Part shown: positions 18,495-27,066 of the stretch, piece after piece | Layout: each line of letters opens with the position of its first letter | How positions within the stretch are numbered: the first letter of the stretch is position 1 | Assembly: GCF_005222485.1 (NCBI RefSeq) | Contig: NZ_CP029078.1 | Location: forward strand, 1 to 64,000 | Source of the DNA: Streptomyces griseoviridis | GTDB taxonomy: Bacteria > Actinomycetota > Actinomycetes > Streptomycetales > Streptomycetaceae | Direction of reading: 5' to 3' | DNA length: 64,000 bases | Position numbers and translations under genes: made by a program | Notes under the pieces: model-generated | What the model was told of the DNA's origin: nothing | Database searches by the model: none | What the model saw: the letters and a program-made list of their open reading frames with translations, nothing else

Positions 18495-19064
18495 GACTCC
18501 GGTGATACCGCAACTACCAGGCAGCCGTCACCCCCCACGACACCACGCGTTCAACCTCAGTAACCATCAACTACCGTACGCCTGCGGAGATCATGTCCGC
18601 GTCCAAAGACGTCCTAACCGCCATCGACCCGGAACTCGAACCAGCCCGCGCTGTCCCGGACGGGAGGCGAGCCTCCGTCTCTCATCCGCGTGCCCAACCG
18701 CGAACTCGCCAGCCGGCTGGGTTCCGAAACGGCCCGTGCGGCGCAGACACTGGGGAGTGGGCAGGTCGCGGTGATCGGGCCGGAGCCGCAGCTGACCGCC
18801 CTTGCCGAAGCCATCCGTGTTCACGTCCCGGCCGTCTCATGGGGACCGAAGGTCGATCTCGAACAGAAGGTCGTGGTCCTGGGCGCGACGCAGTCCAAGG
18901 GCCTGGAATTCGACTCCGTCCTGGTCGTGGATCCAGGCTCCCTGGTCACGGCATCCCCCCGCGGCCTCAACGACCTCTACGTGGCGTTGACCCGCTCCAG
19001 TCAGCGCCTCACCGTCCTGTGTCTTGAAGAGGTCCCCGAACTGCTCGCGGGATTGAGCGCCTAA

Positions 19065-20045
19065 CAGGCGGCGCCGAAGCGCAGGAGATCCTTCCACCCG
19101 AACTCGCCAGCCAAGGCCACCGGGACTCGGCAGACACCCACCCAGCTTTCAGACCGAGACGCCCAGTTCCGCTACCTCGACATGCAAGTACGCGCCCACC
19201 CTAACGCCAGCAGTCGGCTTGTGGCACTGCTCGATCACGCCCCGCCAGCGCACCTCAACAAGACCGTATGACGAGGTCCGCAAAGCTCACCGTTCTGAAG
19301 CCTTGACTATGATCTCCCCTACGTCGGTTCGACGATATAGGACGCTTCGCCCAACTCGTTGACGCTCAACGAGACAAGCGTCGCGTAGGACCTTAAGGTG
19401 GTTGCCCACCGACCCAAGTGCCTGCCCGCCCAAAGCAACAAGATCTGACGTGCTCCTCGGCGTATCGAGAAGGATCAGAATGCGAGCTCGCGCAAATCCA
19501 ATCAACTTTCCGAGAGGCTCGGGTACTGGCACGCCTTCTCCGTCGACCAAAACGACCGGACCTTCTCTATTCATGACTCTTCAAGGAGTCGAACTGGGGC
19601 TTCGTTCAGCGAAGTTCGCTCTGTACGACAAGGAAGTTGGACAAGCGTCTTCTTGGAGGGTCTCCTGATCGTGGTCACCCAGCAGGGCCAGTAGCGGTGG
19701 CGGTGTGGGTTCCCGCCGGCCATATCGAGGACCAGCCGGCCTGGCGACTGTAGGTAAGGGCGTTGTGGACATCGCCGGCCGGTTGCAGCCGTTCGGGCTT
19801 GTCGATGCCCACTCGTATCCGGCCCATCGTGCTCCTGTCATGCTTGTTCGTGCGGTCTGTGTTATGGACGGCCTCGCAGGTATTGTTCTACGCGACAACT
19901 TGTTCGCAGTCCTCATCGGCGGTGCCGGACGGCACAACGGTGCAATTCATGAGATAGCAGCCGCCAGACTGATCGGTTGAGCGGGCCGACCGGGTCCCTT
20001 CGCCACGGCATACCAGGCCATGCGAGCGCAAGCCCGGGAGACGAC
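19065..20045. other. Gene-poor remnant region between helD and the dioxygenase
   Basis: Apart from the short ArsR-like remnant at 19,287-19,574 I see no intact gene here. GC content and codon bias fall, and the short open frames on either strand lack family similarity. It looks like eroded sequence left by past rearrangement. Confidence 0.5.
19287..19574 (-). pseudogene. ArsR-type winged-helix remnant (C-terminal domain only)
   Basis: The 95-residue frame contains a winged-helix DNA-binding domain: LGKLIGFARARILILLDTP, then STSDLVALGGQALGSVGNHL (recognition helix) and KVLRDACLVERQRVGRSVLYRR (wing). This matches the C-terminal domain of the larger (about 330-residue) ArsR-like regulators of actinomycetes, whose N-terminal domain is missing here. 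The segment is probably a degraded gene end; a small functional repressor is less likely because no promoter or ribosome-binding site is apparent. Confidence 0.5.
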
Positions 20046-21104
20046 TCACGCTGAGAGGTCGCCGGAAAAGACCGAGGTACCGTCGGGCCGTCGGGCCACA
20101 CGGACCTCGCCGGTCATGGCGACCAGCGTCCGCCGCTGCTGGGTGTAGGGCCGACGGCCGTGCGAGACCAACAGGTTGTTGACCACCATCAGGTCACCAC
20201 ATCGCCACGGAAAAGCGTACGTGCAAGCATCGAAGGCTGCGCGGACCTGGTCCATTTCCGCGTCGGGGATCACGGAGCCATCGCCGTAGGCGACGGCCCG
20301 CGGCATCTCCTCCTCCAGGAAGAGCTCGGTAAGCGCCTCGCGGGTTGCCGTAGGAAGGTTGGAGGCGTGGAAAAGGTGAGCCTGATTGAACCAGCATTCC
20401 TCACCGGTCCCGGGGTGGGTCACCAGGGCCGGGCCCAACTGCCGTGTGCGTAGGCCGTAATCCGTCCAGGTGGTTTCGATGCCACGTGCGGAGCAGTACT
20501 TCTCCACCTCCGCCGGGTCTTCGGTCTGGAACGCCTCCTGCCACGTAAGACCCAGTCCCTCGCGGTACGACCGTAAATAAGCTACGCCCAGCCGCCGGTA
20601 ACGGTCCAGCAGCACTGCTGGCAGGCGTCGGGTGACCGCGCGGATATCGGCGATGGGCGTCTCTCCGCCGGTGGCCGCAGGTTGCAGGCAGGCGAAGAAC
20701 AGTCGGTGCGGAAAAGCACTCGCGTACGCGTTCTCGTTGTGCTGGACGATTGTCTCACTCGCCGGGTATTCCGTGGATGTGTATACATCGCGAGCCACTT
20801 GGTTACGCGGTGTGGAGCGCTCCGTGTAGGCCAGGAGCGTCCCGCCGAACCCCCGGGCCACCAAGGACAGAGACTCCGCGCGGTACACGGCGTCTCGCAC
20901 CAGCACCGCGCCGACGGTGTCGAGCAGGCAGGTCAGCGCAGTTCGGTGCGCAACCACCCAGTCCTGGATGTGCCCCTCCGGCAGTCGCCGATCGGCAGCT
21001 CCTGCCTCGTAGACGGCTAGCCTGGTACCGGCCGAGCCCTCGATGCGGCCAGTGTACGGCCCAAGCCTGGACAACATCTGCGGTGGCAACGACTCGTGCG
21101 GCAT
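20046..21104 (-). CDS. SyrP/TauD-family Fe(II)/2-oxoglutarate hydroxylase
   Basis: This 352-residue non-heme iron oxygenase has the facial triad in IVQHNENAYASAFPHRLFF (His-x-Glu) and MVVNNLLVSHGRRPY (distal His), with the 2-oxoglutarate-binding Arg shortly after. The block ACLQPAATGGETPIADIRAV is typical of SyrP-like enzymes that beta-hydroxylate amino acids, often while bound to a carrier protein. I place the start at 21104 because GGAGGAGAC lies a few bases upstream; an ATG 30 bases earlier overlaps the previous gene. It is 23 bases downstream of the A-PCP gene whose specificity code reads as Asn, so the likely product is 3-hydroxy-asparagine on the carrier. Confidence 0.87.
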   Translation of the reverse strand: MPHESLPPQMLSRLGPYTGRIEGSAGTRLAVYEAGAADRRLPEGHIQDWVVAHRTALTCLLDTVGAVLVRDAVYRAESLSLVARGFGGTLLAYTERSTPRNQVARDVYTSTEYPASETIVQHNENAYASAFPHRLFFACLQPAATGGETPIADIRAVTRRLPAVLLDRYRRLGVAYLRSYREGLGLTWQEAFQTEDPAEVEKYCSARGIETTWTDYGLRTRQLGPALVTHPGTGEECWFNQAHLFHASNLPTATREALTELFLEEEMPRAVAYGDGSVIPDAEMDQVRAAFDACTYAFPWRCGDLMVVNNLLVSHGRRPYTQQRRTLVAMTGEVRVARRPDGTSVFSGDLSA

Positions 21105-21127
21105 GCCGGTCTCCTCCCTACGTGGTG

Positions 21128-22954
21128 TCAACACTGGCCTGCACCCTGCACGGAGGGCGTCGTGTCGGCACTGCGGGCAGCCATCGCCCGCACCGTGCCG
21201 CAGCGGAACACGTCCGTCGGTGTCAGAGCAAGGCCGCTACGACGGGCCCGGGCGGCCAGTTGGATACCGAGCAGCGAATTACCGCCCAGTGTGAAGAAGT
21301 TGTCGGCCGGATCCACTCGGTCGACGCCGAGCAGTTCGGCGCACAGCCGAGCAAGCAGCTCTTCGGCGTCCGTGGCCGCCCCGCCTGTACCGGGCTCGGA
21401 GAGCGGGGCCCTCAGCACCTGCGTGGCCGGGAAAGCGGCAGTCAGCGCAGCCCGATCGACCTTTCCCTGCGGGGTCAACGGCATCCGATCCACGAGCACC
21501 ACCGCGGACGGCAACATATAGGCGGGAAGTTGCTCGGCGGCCTGGTGCCTCAGCCGTCTAGCCAGCCCGTCCGCTTCGCCCTGTGGAACGACGTGGGCGA
21601 CCAGGCACAACCCGCCGGGGCCGGGCTCCGCAGTGACACAAACCTGGCCGACCCCATCCATAGCCGCCAGCACCGCCTCCAGCTCGCCGGGTTCGACTCG
21701 GTGGGAGCGTATCTTCACCTGCTGGTCGACCCGCCCCACGTAGGCCAAGTCGCCGTCCGGGAGCCGACGTACGAGATCCCCGGTGCGGTACATCCGCGCA
21801 TTCGAGGAGGCGAAAGGGTCGGCGATGAACCGCTCGGCGGTCAGCTCAGGCTGGTTGAGGTAGCCGAGCGCCACTTGATCCCCCGCGACGAACAGTTCGC
21901 CGACTGCGCCATCAGCCACCGGCCGGAACTGTTCATCCAGCACATGGGCTTGCACGCCAGGGGCGGGTCGGCCGATCGGGACAGGCCCTTGGGGCACACT
22001 GTCGCCGGGTTCCAGCCGGTAGGTGACGCAGCCGACCGTCGCCTCGGTGGGCCCGTACTCGTTCGTTATCACTACGCCCGGCACACGCCGCCGCCACTCC
22101 TCCAACTGCTCGCCCAAAAGCTGCTCGCCCCCTACGACCAGGTCCGTGGTGGGGAGCAGGGGCTCCGGAACGGCATCGAGCAGTGCGAGGTGGCTGGGGG
22201 TCACTTTCAGGAAGCCGACTCGGATGCCAGACGCAATGCCGTTCAGCGGTTCACAGGACATATCGTCATCCCTAGCCACCAGATCCCGCACGACGACCGC
22301 GCCACCGACCGACAACGGGCCGAACAGGGCAGTCACCGTGAGGTCGAAGGCAACAGCAGAGTGCAGCAGGGCCCCCTCAGCCAGCCCCGGATAGGCGTCA
22401 CGGCACCATGCCAAGTAACTGGCGAGCCCCTGATGGGTGACCATCACCCCTTTCGGCCGGCCGGTGGACCCAGAAGTGTGGATGACATAGGCGGTATCTA
22501 GTGGTCGGACGGCCCGGCCGCGCTCATCGTCGGTGAGCGTGCCGCCGGGAAGTGCTACGAGGGCCTGCTCGGTGCCGGGTTCCTCCAGGCGGAGCTGGGG
22601 AGCGGAGAGCTGAGGAACGGAGGGGTACGCCGTGATCAGGAGGACAGGCCGGGCGTCCTCCAGTACTGCGGAGACGTGGGCAGGGGGGTAATCGGGGTCC
22701 AACGGCAAGTACGCGGCTCCCGCTTTGAGTACAGAGGAGAGGGCGACCACCAAGTCCGCGGAGCGGGGCAGCGCGACCGCCACAAGGCTGCCAGACCCCA
22801 CCCCCAGCGTACGCAGATACCGCGCCAACCGATTAGCTCTGGTATCCAATTCGGCGTACGTAAGCACCCGGTCGCCGTCGCGCACGGCAACGGCTGCAGG
22901 GATCCGAGCAGCCTGGGCCTCTAATAGTTCGTGGGCGAAGAGGACGTCGTTCAT
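21128..22954 (-). CDS. Stand-alone NRPS adenylation-PCP didomain, predicted to load Asn
   Basis: This 608-residue protein has all adenylation core motifs: TYAELDTRANRLA (A2), AYVIHTSGSTGRPKGVMVTH (A3), NEYGPTEAT (A5), YRTGDLVRR (A7), GRVDQQVKIRSHRVEPGE (A8) and PQGKVDRAAL (A10). A PCP follows with the phosphopantetheine Ser in FFTLGGNSLLGIQL. Reading the binding-pocket positions from AFDLTVTALF, FLKVTPSHL, LVVGGEQ and NEYGPTEATVG gives D-L-T-K-V-G-E-V-G-(K), essentially the published Asn code. There is no condensation or thioesterase domain, so it acts as a loading platform whose aminoacyl-S-PCP is tailored by the adjacent hydroxylase. The start ATG at 22954 begins the usual N-terminus. Confidence 0.92.
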   Translation of the reverse strand: MNDVLFAHELLEAQAARIPAAVAVRDGDRVLTYAELDTRANRLARYLRTLGVGSGSLVAVALPRSADLVVALSSVLKAGAAYLPLDPDYPPAHVSAVLEDARPVLLITAYPSVPQLSAPQLRLEEPGTEQALVALPGGTLTDDERGRAVRPLDTAYVIHTSGSTGRPKGVMVTHQGLASYLAWCRDAYPGLAEGALLHSAVAFDLTVTALFGPLSVGGAVVVRDLVARDDDMSCEPLNGIASGIRVGFLKVTPSHLALLDAVPEPLLPTTDLVVGGEQLLGEQLEEWRRRVPGVVITNEYGPTEATVGCVTYRLEPGDSVPQGPVPIGRPAPGVQAHVLDEQFRPVADGAVGELFVAGDQVALGYLNQPELTAERFIADPFASSNARMYRTGDLVRRLPDGDLAYVGRVDQQVKIRSHRVEPGELEAVLAAMDGVGQVCVTAEPGPGGLCLVAHVVPQGEADGLARRLRHQAAEQLPAYMLPSAVVLVDRMPLTPQGKVDRAALTAAFPATQVLRAPLSEPGTGGAATDAEELLARLCAELLGVDRVDPADNFFTLGGNSLLGIQLAARARRSGLALTPTDVFRCGTVRAMAARSADTTPSVQGAGQC

Positions 22955-23437
22955 GGGGGTATGCCTCTCAACTCTGACCTACGGCCTACGAGAGCAGGCA
23001 CCTACCCACGAATTACTGGCGGCGGGACAGCCATACACCGACCTCTCGATGTATGAGGCATCGGTCACAAACATTCGCAGGAGCGCGGGCAGGCATGTGG
23101 AGCAATGAAGCTATCCAACTCTCCAACACAAACCCCGGCTACCGCCAGCATGATGATCACCTATGGCTTGATCTCGACGATGTAAGCCCCATGTTGCGAG
23201 GAAAGTCCGACCAGACACGCCCCGAACTTGTGCGATATGCACCCCTCTTGGGGGCACATACCAGCCAGACCTAACTGGCACCGGCCAAGGAATGCCGAAA
23301 AACTCACAAAAAGGAGCATATGCATCAAGTCACTAAAATTCACCTCCTGTGGATGCGGCCTTGTCTCGCGCACAACAATGGTGTTGCATGGTCCACGAAA
23401 GCATGTCTGCTGGAATCACCCAGAAAGGTGCTTTTCC
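22955..23437. promoter_or_regulatory. Divergent, low-GC region before the ATP-grasp operon
   Basis: These 480 bases separate the leftward A-PCP/hydroxylase pair from the rightward ATP-grasp operon and should hold both promoters. GC content is clearly lower than in neighbouring genes. An AAAAAGGAG ribosome-binding site followed by ATG at 23,320 opens a frame that is not the frame of the ATP-grasp core. It may be the true N-terminus with a frameshift near 23,440, or a leader peptide (see findings). Confidence 0.45.
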
Positions 23438-24382
23438 TTGAGTGCTGTGATCAATTGGATCTATCAAGCGGACGATCGGGAACACGATTCAGCGTTGCAG
23501 TTCGAGGAAAGCCTGTCGAAACGTTATCTCCCACTGGCACAGAAAGCGGGTTTCGATTTCCGCATCCTCCAGGCGGGAGAAATCATTACTTCCTGCCTCG
23601 GTGGGCCGGTGCTGCGATACCGGGGAGAGGATCTGCTCTCGACCCGGCAGTGTTACATAGCCGAAGACCTCAGCAGACGACCCCAGGGGCTTCAGCACAT
23701 GCGGGCGATCTACCGAACGATTTATTCAAGTGACTCCGTCCTGCTCAACCGATCGATCAGCGGTCCGGACTATCTCGAACGAGACAAGCTCGCCCTTCTG
23801 CAGCACGCCGCCGGCCTCGGCGTCCCCACGCTCAAAACCATCTCGGTACCCGCAGAGAAATACGCGCGACGTGTGATCCCCGAGGTGAGGTGCTACCTCG
23901 GAAACGGTCCCTACATCGTCAAGCCGAGGGAACTCGGTATGGGCGTCGGAGTCCTCAAGATCGAGACCGATCAGCAGCTCGAAACCGCCATCGACATCGT
24001 CTCGACCACCGGCACTGGCTATATCGTTCAACCGTTCCTTCCGCACAGCGCGGACATGCGCGTGTTCGTCGTCGATGGCCGGGTAGTCACCTCGCTGAGC
24101 CGCAAGCCCCGGCCGGGCGGATATCTCGCCAGTATCAGCCAGGGCGGATCGCTGGAAGTGAACGACGATCACCTCCAGGTCGAGGAATGGTGCAACACCG
24201 TAGCCGAGAGCCTCAATGCCGAATTCCTTTGCATCGATTGGCTGATGACAGATTCCGGGCCGATCCTGAACGAGTGGAGTACAGCCAGCGCCGGCTTCAC
24301 AGTCCTGCCGGAGCCGCAACTCACTCTACTTGCCGATGCCTTTTTCGGCTGGATCAAGCGAAAATTCGAAGAAGGGAACTGA
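23438..24382 (+). CDS. RimK-like ATP-grasp ligase
   Basis: ATP-grasp ligases activate a carboxylate as acyl phosphate and form an amide or peptide bond. The C-terminal two thirds show the fold clearly: ERDKLALLQHAAGLGVPTLKT, YIVKPRELGMGVGVLKIE (nucleotide-binding Lys and Gly loop), YIVQPFLPHSADMRVFVVDGRVV (Asp-x-Arg) and FLCIDWLMTDSGPILNEWSTAS, which holds the metal-binding Asp, Glu and Asn-equivalent residues. The start is uncertain. TTG at 23,438 has AGAAAGG nine bases upstream and gives a RimK-like opening SAVINWIYQADD. ATG at 23,378 and an out-of-frame ATG at 23,320 with a better ribosome site are alternatives. The next ligase begins four bases after its stop. It probably joins amino-acid units in place of NRPS condensation domains. 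Confidence 0.85.
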   Translation: MSAVINWIYQADDREHDSALQFEESLSKRYLPLAQKAGFDFRILQAGEIITSCLGGPVLRYRGEDLLSTRQCYIAEDLSRRPQGLQHMRAIYRTIYSSDSVLLNRSISGPDYLERDKLALLQHAAGLGVPTLKTISVPAEKYARRVIPEVRCYLGNGPYIVKPRELGMGVGVLKIETDQQLETAIDIVSTTGTGYIVQPFLPHSADMRVFVVDGRVVTSLSRKPRPGGYLASISQGGSLEVNDDHLQVEEWCNTVAESLNAEFLCIDWLMTDSGPILNEWSTASAGFTVLPEPQLTLLADAFFGWIKRKFEEGN

Positions 24383-24386
24383 CGGC

Positions 24387-25730
24387 GTGGCCGAGGAGAC
24401 CTGGTTCGGCACCGCGGAGCTGCCGGAGAAGTCGCGACTGGCGGTTCCGGAACTCACCGAGCACCTGGATCTTACGCTGGACGACCTGGACTACCCGGTC
24501 AACAGCACCTCCATGAACCCGGTGGTTCTGCCGCAGGAGCGCTACACGGAACTCTTCGACGCCACCCGGCAGTTGCTCCGGCTGCTTCGTCGCGCGCTTT
24601 TCGGAATCGCCCCGGACTTCCACGGAAGGCTTCGCGCGCTCGGTGCGGCGGAGGAGAACTACCCGCTGTGGGTTCAGGGACCTCTCGAAGAGACGTACGC
24701 GACGTGCATGACGCGCCCGGACATCGCCATCGGCCCGACGGGTCCCAAATTCCTCGAGTTCAACATCGGTTCCGGTATCGGCGGTGTCGTCGAGACCTCC
24801 GTGCAGTCCGCGGCCTGGAAGGCCGCATACGGTGGCGCCCACGCGGCACCCTTCCGGGCCACGCCTGACCCGCTCTCCGTACGGGACCAGATCTTCGTGC
24901 GCGCTGTGCGTGATCTGGGCACCCCTCCCGCCGTGGCCATCGTCGGGGCACTGCGGGAGTTCAACGCCGTACGCACCACGCGGTACTTCGACATCCAGGT
25001 CCAGTCGCTGCGCAACCAGGGCCTGCAGGCGGAGTACTTCGAGCCCGAACAACTGCTCCAGGGGCTCGGCCTGGGCGGAGGCAACTCGACGCCCCGCTAC
25101 CGGCTCGGCCTGCGGCACTTCACCATCTTCGACTGGACGCGGCTCGGGATCGATCTCGCACCGATGCGTTCCGCCCTGGACGCGGAGTGCTTCCTGATCG
25201 CCTCTCAGAGCGCCTACCTCGTTGCCAACAAGAAGGTGCTCGGCTGGGTCTCCGAAGGACTGCCGTGGATGACCGCCGAGGACCACGCACTGGTCGAACG
25301 GTATCTGCCCTGGACCAGGACCGTCTCCGACCGGCCGGTGCGCTGGCGCGGTACCACCCGGCCGCTGCCCGAACTACTGCTGTCGGAGCGGGAGAACTTC
25401 GTCCTCAAGCCGGCCATCGGACTGGGCAGCCACGGTGTCGTCCTCGGCCGCCACGTCGACGACGCCGCCTGGCGCGCGACCCTGGACACCGCGCTGAGCA
25501 CCGGCCAGTACATCGCGCAGGAATACGTCGAGCCCGTGCCGTACCGCGTGGAACTGCGCGAGGAGGGCAGCGAGGACACCTACGAGACGGACGTCCACCC
25601 GGTGCTGAGCCCGTTCCTCTTCGACGGGCAGCCCGGCGGCTGCCTGGTGCGCTACCTGCCGCCCGGCCGTGTGGGTGTCACCACCATCCAGGGCAACGGC
25701 GCGTTGCCGTCGGTCGCCCTGCCCGTCTGA
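24387..25730 (+). CDS. Second ATP-grasp-type ligase
   Basis: This 447-residue protein starts with GTG four bases after the first ligase, with GAAGGGAA upstream. The C-terminal half has ATP-grasp signatures: NFVLKPAIGLGSHGVVLGRHV, where a Lys and a Gly-rich loop bind ATP, and YIAQEYVEPVPYRVEL, the hinge strand. The N-terminal half (WVQGPLEETYATCMTRPDI, then KFLEFNIGSGIGG) carries an ExN-type motif, which suggests a circularly permuted arrangement like that of glutathionylspermidine-synthase-type proteins. Two consecutive ligases would allow formation of two amide bonds. Substrates cannot be deduced. It overlaps the next frame by one base at TGATG. Confidence 0.75.
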   Translation: MAEETWFGTAELPEKSRLAVPELTEHLDLTLDDLDYPVNSTSMNPVVLPQERYTELFDATRQLLRLLRRALFGIAPDFHGRLRALGAAEENYPLWVQGPLEETYATCMTRPDIAIGPTGPKFLEFNIGSGIGGVVETSVQSAAWKAAYGGAHAAPFRATPDPLSVRDQIFVRAVRDLGTPPAVAIVGALREFNAVRTTRYFDIQVQSLRNQGLQAEYFEPEQLLQGLGLGGGNSTPRYRLGLRHFTIFDWTRLGIDLAPMRSALDAECFLIASQSAYLVANKKVLGWVSEGLPWMTAEDHALVERYLPWTRTVSDRPVRWRGTTRPLPELLLSERENFVLKPAIGLGSHGVVLGRHVDDAAWRATLDTALSTGQYIAQEYVEPVPYRVELREEGSEDTYETDVHPVLSPFLFDGQPGGCLVRYLPPGRVGVTTIQGNGALPSVALPV

Positions 25731-25762
25731 TGCGCCAGGTCGCTCCCCGACAGGAACGCGAT

Positions 25763-26566
25763 ATGACCACGCCTTTGTCCGACCGCGCCGCCCGGTGGCT
25801 GCGCACACCCCGGCCGAAGCCGTCGGCGTCCGTCCGCCTGATATGCCTGGCGCACGCCGGGGGAGCGGCCAGTTCCTACCAGGACTGGTCGCCCCACCTC
25901 CCCGACAACATCGAGCTGTCCGTCGTCCAGTACCCGGGCCGCCACGACCGCATCGCGGAGCCCTGCGTAAACTCGATGGACGAGATGGCCGACGAGATCG
26001 CGGCCGTCGTACGGCCCCAGCGCTGGCAGGACATCGTGCTGTTCGGCCACAGCATGGGCGCCGCCGTCGCCTACGAGGTGGCCCTGCGCCACGCGGAGCA
26101 CGGACACCCTCCGCGGCATCTGATCGTCTCCGGACGCTCGGCTCCGCACCGTCATCCGGGCGGCGACCTGCACACCCAGGACGACGACGCGCTCGTGGCC
26201 GAACTGCGCAGCATGTCCGCCACCGACCAGGCCGTGTTCGACGAACCCGAACTCCTGGCCCTGCTCGTCCCGATGATCCGGGCCGACTACCGGCTCATCG
26301 AGCGCTACCGGCGCGAGGCACCGCCCCGGATCGACACTCCAATCACGGTCTTCCGCGGTCGTACGGACGACCGGTTCCCACCTCAAGAGGCCGATTTCTG
26401 GCGGGAACTGACGAGTCGTCGCTTTGACCACCGGGTGTTCGAAGGCGGCCACTTCTACCTCCGCGACCGTGCCCATCGGGTGGTGCCTGCGGTCGTTCAG
26501 GCCATCGGCACGACCACGACAGCGTGCCGGACAACGGACGGCGGCGCCCGAGGAGCCGGCACATGA
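25763..26566 (+). CDS. Type II thioesterase
   Basis: This alpha/beta hydrolase of about 267 residues has LICLAHAGGAASSYQDW at the oxyanion strand, DIVLFGHSMGAAVAYEVA with the nucleophilic Ser, the acid in VFRGRTDDRFPPQE and the catalytic His in VFEGGHFYLRD, so the triad is complete, unlike that of the thioesterase at 4,207. I prefer the ATG at 25763 because AGGAA lies seven bases upstream; an ATG at 25730 overlapping the previous stop is possible. It probably hydrolyses aminoacyl-S-PCP, releasing the hydroxylated Asn unit for the ligases, or edits misprimed PCP. It overlaps the following decarboxylase alpha gene by four bases. Confidence 0.88.
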   Translation: MTTPLSDRAARWLRTPRPKPSASVRLICLAHAGGAASSYQDWSPHLPDNIELSVVQYPGRHDRIAEPCVNSMDEMADEIAAVVRPQRWQDIVLFGHSMGAAVAYEVALRHAEHGHPPRHLIVSGRSAPHRHPGGDLHTQDDDALVAELRSMSATDQAVFDEPELLALLVPMIRADYRLIERYRREAPPRIDTPITVFRGRTDDRFPPQEADFWRELTSRRFDHRVFEGGHFYLRDRAHRVVPAVVQAIGTTTTACRTTDGGARGAGT

Positions 26567-27066
26567 GCGATACCACCGCAGCCACTGCTGTCTTCGACGC
26601 TCTCGTCGGCCACGACATGGGTCCCTACTTCGCCACTCCGTGCGGCGTGCTGGCACCACTGCTGGCCCAGTTGCAGGAGCGCGCCGACTACCACGTGGTG
26701 GCGCGCGAGGACAACGCCGTCGGAATGGCAGCCGGCGTGGCCCTCACCGGAGGCACCGCCACCGTGCTGATGCAGAACTCCGGGTTCGGGCAGTCCGTCA
26801 ACGCCCTCGCCTCCCTGGTGGTCCCCTACCGCATCCCCATGCTTCTGATCATCAGCATGCGCGGAACCCCGCCGGACCCGACGCCCGAAAACCTCGCGAT
26901 GGGGCGGCTGACCGAGCCGATCCTGGACGGCCTGGGGATCGAGCACCACTACCTCTCCGCCGGGAGGGCCAACGATCAGATCCGGGACGCCCGGCGCACG
27001 GTCGTGGAGAAGCGGCACAGCCATGCCTTGCTGGTACGACCCGACGAATTCGACTGGGAGGCGTGA
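26563..27066 (+). CDS. ThDP-dependent decarboxylase, alpha subunit (ComD / phosphonopyruvate-decarboxylase-like N-half)
   Basis: This 167-residue protein corresponds to the pyrimidine-binding half of a ThDP decarboxylase. The segment HDMGPYFATPCGVLAPLL is followed by YHVVAREDNAVGMAAGVALTG, which places the catalytic Glu in REDNA that activates the thiamine ring, and VLMQNSGFGQSVNALASLV. The pattern matches sulfopyruvate decarboxylase ComD and the N-terminal half of phosphonopyruvate decarboxylase. GAGGAG precedes the ATG, which overlaps the thioesterase stop. It needs the following gene for the cofactor diphosphate site. No PEP mutase or sulfonate genes are nearby, so the 2-oxoacid substrate is unknown. 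Confidence 0.85.
   Translation: MSDTTAATAVFDALVGHDMGPYFATPCGVLAPLLAQLQERADYHVVAREDNAVGMAAGVALTGGTATVLMQNSGFGQSVNALASLVVPYRIPMLLIISMRGTPPDPTPENLAMGRLTEPILDGLGIEHHYLSAGRANDQIRDARRTVVEKRHSHALLVRPDEFDWEA

Larger units (their letters stand above)
17396..18560 (-). mobile_element. IS630-family insertion sequence with 25-bp terminal repeats and TA target duplication
   Basis: The element is 1,165 bp. Its ends are CTGAGGTTGAAC-type inverted repeats that match at 22 of 25 positions, and it is flanked by TA on both sides (17,394-17,395 and 18,561-18,562), the classic target duplication of IS630/Tc1-mariner elements. Removing the element and one TA rejoins the helD frame from RMEQL to TINYRTPAE, so the insertion point is certain. 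It carries two overlapping transposase frames on the minus strand. The well-preserved ends suggest a recent insertion. Confidence 0.93.
15474..19064 (+). pseudogene. HelD-like RNA-polymerase-associated helicase, frameshifted and split by an IS630 element
   Basis: HelD proteins are UvrD-like ATPases that strip RNA polymerase from DNA; some actinobacterial members (HelR) protect against rifamycins. Visible parts are the N-terminal coiled coil, VVQGGPGTGKTVVALHRAAY (Walker A, near residue 210), FGHVIVDEAQELSPMVW (Walker B), TIIGDIAQTG and, after the insertion, VTINYRTPAEIM, SKGLEFDSVLVVDP and VALTRSSQRLTV. Three lesions are present. One G is missing at about 16,673-16,675 (restoring it gives GEGTPITGTAEQKL). 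An IS630 element sits at 17,396-18,560. One extra A near 18,667 shifts the frame before EPPSLIRVPNREL. The GTG at 15474 is chosen because GGAG lies five bases upstream. In a biosynthetic cluster the gene may once have served resistance. Confidence 0.85.

Noticed and set aside
19581..19937. A 118-codon minus-strand frame upstream of the ArsR remnant
   Set aside because: Composition is Ser/Pro/Thr-rich without domain similarity or a ribosome-binding site, and codon bias is not coding-like.
23320..23733. A 137-codon frame as precursor peptide for the ATP-grasp ligases
   Set aside because: Most of it overlaps the ligase gene in another frame and has no natural stop near a peptide-sized length; only its first 40 codons are worth a check.
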